Of a stretch of DNA of 64,000 nt, positions 1-64,000 are shown piece after piece. Location: NCBI GenBank assembly GCA_024734495.1, contig JALMQS010000225.1, positions 13,173,573 through 13,237,572 on the forward strand. The letters are read 5' to 3'. Each line of letters opens with the position of its first letter. Positions within the stretch are counted from its first letter, which is position 1. The notes under the pieces were generated by a model. That model worked only from the letters and a program-made list of their open reading frames with translations. It had not been told where the DNA came from and searched no databases. Both the position numbers and the translations under genes were made by a program. This DNA comes from Forficula auricularia (lineage: Eukaryota > Arthropoda > Insecta > Dermaptera > Forficulidae).

Positions 1-273
1 ACATGCTCCCGATGATGCATTGGCAGTAACTCCATCGAGAATTGAAAGAAAGAAATCCAATAGTAATATATTCCGATATATCTAATTATATTTATTATCT
101 GTTATCAGTTGACAAATGAACTAATTAAAGGACGGTGGGGGAGCACAAATAACAGGTGGCCAGGAATGCGATATGGTGCTAAATCAAAATGCTTAACCAA
201 TCAATAAATAGACACATTCAAACACCATATATAGAAAACTCTAGCAAGGTATTCTCTCATACAAATGCTAATT

Positions 274-1027
274 ACTATACCATACAGGGTATGGTCAAGT
301 ATTGTAATCGTGCATGAAAAAAAGTGTTTTTTTTTCGAACTATCTCAAAAACGGCTGAAATTTTTTGATTAAAAAAATTGGGCAAAAACCAAGGCATTTC
401 GGTCTACAAAAAGCCCTAATAAGAGAACATCGAAAAAATTGTTTTTCAAAATAATAATTGTTTTGTCAAAAATGTCTGTTAGTTACCAAATTTTTGTGGA
501 CGAGCTAACTCTAAAAACTGGAGTGAATTTCAAAACGAAATTTCACACGTAGTTTTGGTGCATTGAGATTAAGAGCTCATTAGATTTTGGCGCATATCAA
601 CCCAAAATTAAGTGCGGTAGAGGGAGGGTTAAAAATTAAAATTATATCATTTGAAAACTAAAAAAAAAAAAAAAAATGAAATATACTATAAAATGAACCT
701 TTTATAACGAAAATATTGTTTTTTCTGGAGCCAAAATTAGGGGGGGGGGGGGAACTCAACCAAATTTTGTATACATAATCAGTGGGACCCCACAACACTA
801 AAAATGCAAAAAAAAGCGCCCAAAATGAAGGGGGGTCAAAAAATGAAAATCTAAGCCCTTGGACCAAACTCAACCAAATTTTGTATACATAATCAGTGGG
901 CCCCCAGAAGTCTAAAAATTCAAAAACTAACCTCGCGAAATGGGGGGGGGGGAGTTGTAAGCGTCAAAAAATGAAAATCTAGCCTCTTATAGTACCAAAC
1001 TCAACCAGAAGTGTAAGGCAAACTCAA
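274..1027 (+). repeat. Repeat family R1, near-complete copy 1
   Basis: Begins with the ACCATACAGGGTATGG segment, continues through a long stretch of lower-strand-like text (ATCTCAAAAACGGCTGAA...), then paired G-runs, and ends near a degenerate GTATGGTAAAGT. It matches copies at 29551-30242 and 46736-47348. The short frames in it are not shared as a conserved protein. Confidence 0.65.
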
Positions 1028-1640
1028 GTGGTTGACCACCACATCAGAACGTGTCAATTTATTTTTTGCTTATTTTGTCTAAAAAAACCTATAACTTACT
1101 AATACTAAGACATAGCAGTATTTTATCTAGATGTAACTCCAAAATTGTAATCACCTAAAAATCTGTAAAAATTCTGAAGGATAGCTAGTAGCTACTATCA
1201 TAAGGGATAAAGTTTACAGAGTTTCAAATTTTTTGAATCATTAATTTTGGCCGGAATAAAAAATTGATCGTTAAATCCCAAAAACCCCATGTTATTTAGA
1301 TGAGAAACTTAATCACTGTGTAGCACTAGGTTAAAATTGAGATAGACTTGAAACTTGGGGGATATTTTTTTATTTATTTTAACCATATGAGCCCTTGTCC
1401 GGGTAAATATTTGAAAATATTCAAAATAAGGAGCACCCTAATGTACATATTTAGAAAAACAGCCCAAATGGTACACGGCCCATGTGGAATTTTCCATATT
1501 TTCCGCATGGCCAATCCGCCCTTGACCGGAACTTAGGTAAACCTATTTCAATATGATATGTAATTTATTATAGTAGAATTTTTGTTATCTTATCAAATAC
1601 TAGCGCTCTTGCTAATTTTGATTGAGAATAATAATGTTTT
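1028..1640. repeat. Dispersed repeat fragment shared with 62640-62950
   Basis: The stretch about 1090-1290 (ATGTAACTCCAAAATT, AAAAATCTGTAAAAATTCTGA, then GGCCGGAATAAA and CCCATGTTATTTAG) reappears in rearranged order at 62655-62925. Nothing else is recognisable. Confidence 0.45.
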
Positions 1641-2150
1641 GGGGTTGTGGCGCTAGATAGCAGCGCAGTAGAGGGTGTATATGCAGGGGTGGGCGTCTCT
1701 CTCTGGACCAGGCGGCTGCTGCCCTCTGTGTCGCCGATGTGCCTATCGATCGGGAAGCGAGGATGGACCGTGAGCCACGAGGAATCGGGCAGCTGCCTGG
1801 TCCGCAGCTCAGCGCCTCGCCGAAAGCGATGGCCTTTCAAGAGGCTCAGCGGTAGCTGTCCTCCGACACACCAAGTTGTCGTACAGCAAGCATCCTCGTC
1901 CTCGTCCTGGTGTATCCCCTTGGGAAAGTGCAGCAGCAGCAGCAGCAGCCGCAGTCTCCGTGACGTCATTGCCGTCGTGACGGTCGCATGTGAGCACGCA
2001 ACTACTGTTCTGTCTGTCTGATCTGCTGGAGATGGAGGCCGCCGCGGACACCTGCTGATGGACGGAGGCCCGGCCCCAAGACACCTCCACTTCTTCCTCT
2101 ACTTCTTCAACGTCATCTTCTCTTCCACTTCTTCTTCTTGGTTCTTAATC
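1641..2150 (+). promoter_or_regulatory. GC-rich block upstream of Task7, possible promoter and 5' UTR exon
   Basis: About 500 bp of GC-rich sequence in otherwise AT-rich DNA, 300-800 bp before the start codon. It contains a perfect palindromic CRE (TGACGTCA, 1961-1968), a CAG run (1931-1949), and a pyrimidine-rich end (2085-2145). Open frames on both strands have no recognisable protein features and are probably a by-product of the base composition. A second CRE-like TGACGTAA is at 2364. The promoter role is inferred from position and composition only. Confidence 0.4.
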
Positions 2151-2397
2151 CACAAAGAAATGAAATTAACGAACAGAGAACTTACATTTTTATTTTCACA
2201 AATTTTATACAAATTTTATAAAACGTTTTGAGGGTTAGTTTTTATTTTTTTTATTTTTTATTTATTTTTTTGTTTTTGTTTATTTATTTATTTATTTATT
2301 TCTCATAAAGGCGGAAGCGGAAGTGAAAAGTGTGAGAGTGAGCAGCCAGTCGTGTGGCGCTTTTGACGTAACGTGAGTGTTGTGTGTATATGTCTAG

Positions 2398-58413
<56,016 letters not shown>

Positions 58414-58507
58414 CCCACCCTATACTCCCACTACGGAACCCCCCCTAAAAACCACGGAACCAACACGATTGCAATACTCGGCGCATTACGATTTAATCAA
58501 TTGTAGT

Positions 58508-58513
58508 AATAAA
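58508..58513 (+). terminator. Possible Task7 poly(A) signal
   Basis: AATAAA 95 nt after the stop codon, at the end of a moderately GC-rich 3' flank. More AATAAA motifs occur near 58780, so this is the nearest candidate, not a proven site. Confidence 0.4.
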
Positions 58514-59178
58514 CGAAGCCTTAACGTTTCTAATTCTGAGCCCTACGGGTTTTTCCTCTCCCTTTTTCACTCACCCATATACTCTCACACATACACACAC
58601 TAACACACTCACACACACTGACCCCCCTTTTTTAATATTTAAATCAAATGAGCGAGTTGTAGTCTTAGCAACGGAACTGTTCATCTTCTCTCAATGAGAT
58701 TAATTTTTGTAGGCCTGGTTATAAGGCCCTTGTTAACCTATTTAAAAGTTTAATCAAAAATCGTTAGTACGTTTTTAGAAAAAAATAAATAAATAAAAAA
58801 ACAAAAAAAAATTTATAAAAAAATATATATAAGTATATATAAAAAAAAATATTCATTCATCTACATTTTTGCATTTTACATAATATGAGGCTTAAATTCA
58901 ATATTTAAAAATGAAAATTTGGAAAAAAATTTCCAAAAATGTTGGCAAAATAATTTTTCGAAACATCAGTTTAAAAATTAAAGTCTAAATTTTAATAAAT
59001 GAGTAATTTCGACCTATATATTTTATATACAATAAAAGTCTGCAAATGTACATACAAATAAATAATGTGCTTGCTACTCAGGGAATTTGTTCTAAGGAAA
59101 TCACGAACTACTATAAATCCTAAATACAATGGGTAACTTTCAATTATATGTTAGAAAGATGTTCATCCCATAGTAATG

Positions 59179-59360
59179 GAACCTGAGTGCCACAATTACC
59201 AATCCAAGCCGATTAGCTACCCTGTGAGGTGAACCCATGTGACATATATATCATGCTAAAATAAATACAATATTTGAGTAAAATATAGTATTTACCGTGA
59301 TAAATATGTCAGATGGGTTCACCTCACAAGGTAGCCAATGTTAATTTTGGCACTCAGGTT
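59179..59360. repeat. Short inverted-repeat element
   Basis: AACCTGAGTGCCA at the left and TGGCACTCAGGTT at the right, with GAGGTGAACCCAT-TGACATAT mirrored inside. The target duplication is unclear. Confidence 0.7.
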
Positions 59361-59447
59361 AAATTTCTGAGGGGTAAACCCAACCCTTTTGACATTTAAT
59401 TAAAAATTCTCGGATCTAGTAGATTATGACTTCTTGTGATCTCCTTA

Positions 59448-59523
59448 GGGCCAGTTTTATGTCGGTTTATAAAGTCTTTGTCAACTTTTACAAAGACATT
59501 ACAAACCGAAATACAACTGGCCC
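59448..59523. mobile_element. 76-bp MITE, GGGCCAG ends (Harbinger-like)
   Basis: GGGCCAGTTTTATGTCGGTT is mirrored by AACCGAAATACAACTGGCCC. TTA precedes and ATA follows. It is a very short relative of 19599-19805. Confidence 0.7.
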
Positions 59524-60568
59524 ATAGAAATTTAAACCTTACTACTATCGCTAATTTGAACACTTATATGGAATTTGATCCAACTAATTGAGGGAATTCA
59601 AAAAGTACTTTTAAAAAAATGACTTAAATCTTTGTTAGAAGTATTTCAAGGAGATCCCTAAAAAAAAAATAATCTTGTCTGCTTTGTTAAACAAAAATCT
59701 AAAAATATTAGATTATTATTCGGTACACGTACGCCTGGCAGGGAGTCTATTTATCTTTGAATTCACTTAAAAATTTATTTATTTTTGCTTATAATTTTTT
59801 AAAATGTCTGAATCTTGAAAAAAAATTATTTTTAACTATACTTTTTTCTGACTGTTTGTATGGTTGTCTGTATTCCGATGCCTACAATAACTCAAGAACG
59901 AGAATTATTCTTATGTCACAATGTTTATATTTCCAAAAAGAAAAAATTGGATTATATAGGCTGTTGGAAATGCAGAAAATATTATTTTTTTGAATGATTT
60001 TATTGAGATTTTAATAGGTTGTCATAATATAGGCATAAAATATATAATTTTCGATTTCAATTCAATTAATCAATTATTTGATTTTAAAACCCGCTAATAT
60101 CTTTTATAAATAATTTTTATAATAAAATAAATTAACAAATTGAATTTATTTCAAAATAAAAATAAAATTGTAAAATTAATTGTTGATTGTTTATTATATT
60201 TGAATTTATTACGAGCGTGGCGATACCCTGAGAGCGTACCGAGTCTTTTTTCTTAAGGGAGTTCGGGACAGCTTATCTATCTGGTTGATCTTCGAAAAAA
60301 TATTTTGTATTTCTGCAGAGTGACAACTTCTGCCTACTAAATTTTTTAATAAATAAATTGTTAATAATGAGGTTAATTTCGAATAAAAATCTTTGTTTTG
60401 ATAATATTAATAAAAATAATATTGAGATAAATTTTTTATCATTAGAAAAACATTTATTTAACACAAAAACGATTTCAAGAAATAGAGTTGGAATTCTACA
60501 CTAGTGTTTTTATTAATATTCTGTTGGCTGCAAATAACTTTTTATTTTTACATTTATGAATAACTATT

Positions 60569-61502
60569 AGGTTGATGCATAATTATGGAACGTTTTTTAA
60601 AAATATTTTTATTCAGCAAAAACAATAATAAAATTGAACAAAAACATGTTTAAATGATTATTCGGGAACGTATTCACCATCTACTTCAATAACTGCTTCC
60701 CATTTGCTTGGCAGTCGGTCGATTCCACGGGCGAAGAAGTCACGATTCTTGGAGGCAATCCACGCTTTGACATCGGCCACCAAGTCATCCAAATCGTCGT
60801 AGATCTTAGTCTTTTGCCAGTTTTTCAAAGAGCGGTTGATGTGATAGTCCGTCGGTGCTTCGGTCAGTGAGTACGGCGGATGTGGGAGTAGATCCCAGCC
60901 CTTATTGGCGATGAATTCGAAGACCCGGCGCTCAACATGTGGACGTGCGTTATCGTAATGGAACACGATGTGGTTCTTTTTGCGCGGAATTTTCGCCTCG
61001 ATTGCACCGTGAAGACGGTCAAGCTGTGCCAGGTAGACGTCCAGCCAATTTCCATACCTTGCCAAGCTTTTTGAGGCGTCGAACGATCGTTGATTGGTCG
61101 ACATTGAAGTCTGCAGCCAGCATTCGTGTTGTAAGGCTTTCATCCTCTTCCACGGATGTCAGAAGTGCCTGATCATCAAAATCCGATGGCCGACCTCTTC
61201 CTTCTTTATCCTCTAAACTAGTGTCACCTGATTTGAAACGGGCAAACCACTTCCGTACTGCACTATCAGTAATTGTTCCTTTGCCAAAAAGTTCGTTGAG
61301 ATCGCGAAATGACTGTGCTTCCTTCCATCCTTTCTCATAGTGGTAGAGCATAATATGGCTAATATGAATATGGTTTTCGACATGCATTTTTATTAACTAT
61401 AAATAGAGAAGATTGTTTTTATAAAAAAAATAAACAAAACGCCATTTTTGGCTAAAGAAAAACGCGCCAATACAAACGTTCCATAATTATGCATCAACCT
61501 AA
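60569..61502 (-). mobile_element. Mariner element, deletion derivative
   Basis: TTAGGTTGATGCATAATTAT and its complement are the terminal repeats, with TA outside each (60567-60568 and 61503-61504). At 934 bp it is shorter than the usual 1.3 kb of mariners because the transposase middle is missing. Confidence 0.92.
60658..61387 (-). pseudogene. Mariner transposase with central deletion
   Basis: The N-terminal part (61387 to about 61050) has the paired helix-turn-helix region, with FKSGDTSLEDKEGRGRPSDF and STIVRRLKKLGKVWKLAGRL. The C-terminal part (about 61040-60658, other frame) has LDRLHGAIEAKIP, HYDNARPH and LPHPPYSLTEAPTDYH. The second and third acidic residues (DNARPH and the D of PTDYH) remain. 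The segment with the first catalytic Asp, roughly 110 residues, is gone, so the protein cannot be active. Confidence 0.88.
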
Positions 61503-62639
61503 TAATTAACTAGACTGTCAAATCTATTGAAAAATGTATCATTATAAAAGTTGAATTATTGATCTGTATAAATTTGTTGAAAATGTTATAATTTGTTTAG
61601 AAGTTCTAGCCCTTCTAAAAGCTCGGTCCATTTACTTTCATGTTAAAAGGACAATTTTCAATATTTTATTTCTCAATAATGGGACAAGACGATCAACTTC
61701 AAATTTCGGGAATAAATATTTAACAGTCCCGAACCTACTTAAATATACTATAGTAGCACAACTATGACATTGTATGAAAAGATTCCGAATCCACCGAAAG
61801 GGTTATATCTATCATAACTGAATTTTCGGTCTTTTATTGTATAAAAAATAAATAATTTGAAAGTTTGTAAATATATACATGTATAATAATAATAATAGTA
61901 ATAATAATAAATGGATTTGCCTCTTTTTAACATTTTTAAATCATACTGTGAATCTTTTTACACAATTTCACGACGAAATAAAATAAAAAACAATTCGAAA
62001 TCATCATCTCTTGTTAATAAAATCGAATCGGATTTTTCGATTAATGCTTTTTACACACTAATAATAGTAATATTAATAATAATAAATAATCTGAATTTAC
62101 AATAAATAAGTAAATAAAAAATGATCGATTCTCTCCAAGAATATCTCTCTAAAAGGACGTATTTTCTGGAGGCCAAAAGAATTGGGCTAGGGTTATAAGG
62201 AGAGCGGGTTATAGGGGAGAGTTTAGCAATCCCCCATACCGGATTCTCACCCCCCAAACGCCCATTCACCCCCCATTAAAAAACAAGGCAGATTCACTTG
62301 ATTGTCATTCCGGGTATATTATTCTCTTTTTTCTGAAAGAGAGAGGTAACGGAATCAAAAAACACATGTTAAGTGAAAAATTATGAAAAAATAAATAAAT
62401 AAATAAAACTGCCTTAAAATAGTCTAAGAAGAAGTGAACGTTTTTGACATTACATTCTATATCAGGACAATTGGGTTAAAAAATACACTAACTTTTATTA
62501 ATTTGAAATTTTATAATTTATTATTTTGGGTATTTTCGAATTTTTACGCTGACAGAGGCTCAAATGGTTCGAAATAAATAAAAAAAAATATTCCCCAAGT
62601 TGCCAGCCCCTATCTCAATTTTGACCTGTGCCGCACAGC

Positions 62640-63190
62640 GATGCAAGTTTTCCAACTAAATAACATGGGGTTTTTGACATTGAATGATCAACTTTTTATT
62701 CCGGCCAAATTAAATAATTATATTTAATAGTCTGATATTTGATTCTACATATCGAGAACTATTTAATTGTTTTTGCGGTTCCCTTGAATTAAAAACAAAT
62801 TAAATCTAGTGATTAAAAACTATACTTATTTCAAACTAAGATATAGCAGAATTTTATTTAGATGTAACTCCAAAATTATAATAGCTAAAAATCTGTAAAA
62901 ATTCTGAGGGATATCTATTATTATAAGGAGTACCTGGAGGCACCGAGAGATGCTCGGTAACTTCTTCCTTCAGTTAAAAACTTTATTTTAATATTATTTT
63001 AAATTTAAAATTCTGATAAAAATGTCGATTTTTATTTGAGAGCCGTTTTCAAATTAAAAAAAAATACAAATATATATAATATTCGCCCACTGTACCCCCT
63101 CCTCCCAACTTCACCCCGCTCGACCTCCGAAACCTCACCCTACCCCCGGATCCCCCACCACCGCACCCCACCTCCTGCACCTGTTTTGAT
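62640..63190 (-). repeat. Dispersed repeat, Helitron-like end (reverse) and C-rich tract
   Basis: 62655-62925 shares blocks with 1090-1290. GTACCTGGAGGCACCGAGAG, then ATGCTCGGTAAC, at 62929 is the reverse of the 27.7-kb hairpin end. The C-rich stretch 63085-63180 is the complement of the G-rich tracts at 27.6 and 35.9 kb. Confidence 0.5.
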
Positions 63191-63559
63191 TCAACCATAT
63201 GATTCATTTTTATTCATCCATTAATAAATAAAACCTATCAAAATGTGTTGTTTTTTCAGAAAATTGAGACCTGCTTATGCGAAATATAATTCTTGATTAT
63301 TTTTTATTCTATTAAATAAATAAAGTTCTTTATAAAAACAATTATAAAATGCTTATTAATATTTCTAACGTTTAGGGAGAACAAAATATGTTAAAATCCA
63401 CAATCACAATACTTCTTCAAGGCCTTTGAGAATAAAGGATTAACCCAACCCATTGTCTATCTGGGTACAAATGTAAACAAAAGGGAATCCTTTTTTAAAA
63501 CCCTAAGAATGGTATTTGTCTACCTGAGAATAATTAATTTGATTACGAAAAACCCCATC

Positions 63560-63700
63560 AAAAACAATTTTGTCGAAGATGAGACTGTGACAGATCGAAT
63601 TGCCAACCCAAAAAACCCCTATCCCGTGAATTTCATCAAAATCGGTAGAGTCGTTTTCAAAATAGAACCAAGATACAAATATATATATAAATAAATATTT
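63560..63700 (+). repeat. Dispersed repeat end
   Basis: GACTGTGACAGATCGAATTG and TTTCATCAAAATCGGTAGAG followed by a TATA-rich end; counterpart of 26750-26945 and 48420-48545. Confidence 0.5.
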
Positions 63701-63758
63701 ATAAGAATTTTGCTGGCTTGGTGTGTACTGGATATATTAATTTTTTATTGTTAAGGAT

Positions 63759-64000
63759 AAATAAATTGAATTTGCTTCTTTCCAGTAATTTATTTTGTTA
63801 TTCAAATGGTTAATCCAAATATTTCGAGAGCGTTCTCAGCATCTCTTCCTCAGTGGAAACCACTCCCCCACCAATGTGCCGACCCCATGTGGGGAGTGGT
63901 TTCCACTGAGGAAGAGATGCTGAGAACGCTCTCGAAATATTTGGATTAACCATTTGAATAACAAAATAAATTACTGGAAAGAAGCAAATTCAATTTATTT
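63759..64000. mobile_element. Hammerhead-bearing palindrome, family E, cut by window end
   Basis: Arms of at least 110 bp around a loop near 63885 mirror each other perfectly up to the last base of the window. Each arm has CTGAGGA, extra A, stem II GAGA/TCTC, and GAAATATTT: minus 63853-63822, plus 63906-63940. The true outer end is not visible. Confidence 0.75.

Noticed and set aside
1568..2090. Overlapping open frames on both strands upstream of Task7
   Set aside because: They overlap each other in a GC-rich block with CAG and TCC runs, which lowers stop frequency; no protein family is visible.

Overview
The window is AT-rich eukaryotic DNA with long introns and many transposable elements. 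It is most likely from an insect; no closer placement is supported. It carries one host gene on the + strand, a TASK-type two-pore-domain potassium channel that best fits the insect Task7 group. Six coding exons (2443-2569, 39865-40020, 49789-49939, 54568-54760, 56346-56464, 58161-58413) join in phase into 999 nt, which is 332 residues plus a stop. Introns are about 37.3, 9.8, 4.6, 1.6 and 1.7 kb. The reading frame is intact, and residue positions fall on the family landmarks: N53 glycosylation site, GYG-H98, GFGD 201-204 and VLRFMT 243-248. A GC-rich, CRE-bearing block at 1641-2150 is a possible promoter or 5' UTR, and a possible poly(A) signal lies at 58508. An open, in-phase segment at 50577-50727 could be an alternative last exon that would make a half-length channel.

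Almost everything else is mobile DNA, much of it with recognisable ends and target duplications. There is a Tc1-like element (24684-26289), a deleted mariner (60569-61502), a mariner fossil (37589-38350) and a hAT relic (57086-57983). Small elements include hAT-, Harbinger- and Mutator-type MITEs, tRNA-derived SINEs, two LINE 3' ends, an older LINE reverse-transcriptase relic, two LTR-like copies, Helitron-like ends, and several long-inverted-repeat families. One of these families has five copies and is called FB1 here.

The most striking signal is a set of inverted-repeat elements that carry hammerhead-ribozyme-like motifs (CTGANGA, a stem-loop, then GAAA). The segment where stem III should be is a palindrome in nearly every copy, as expected of hammerheads that cleave as dimers, like those known from Penelope-like retroelements. 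At least twelve such motifs, in several sequence families, lie at about 8.6, 18.0, 21.5-21.9, 36.3, 38.8, 39.05-39.3, 51.6-51.7, 53.7-53.95 and 63.8-63.95 kb. Several host elements contain later insertions with exact target duplications, so the local order of transposition can be read.

Stretches not listed were read and show only AT-rich sequence without a recognisable gene: 1-273, 5167-5600, 7820-8160, 11480-12110, 16063-16945, 18130-18640, 20520-21380, 21980-22740, 22980-23960, 36360-37580, 42100-42900, 45810-46730, 54770-56320 and 61510-62630. No tRNA or rRNA gene and no CRISPR array was found.
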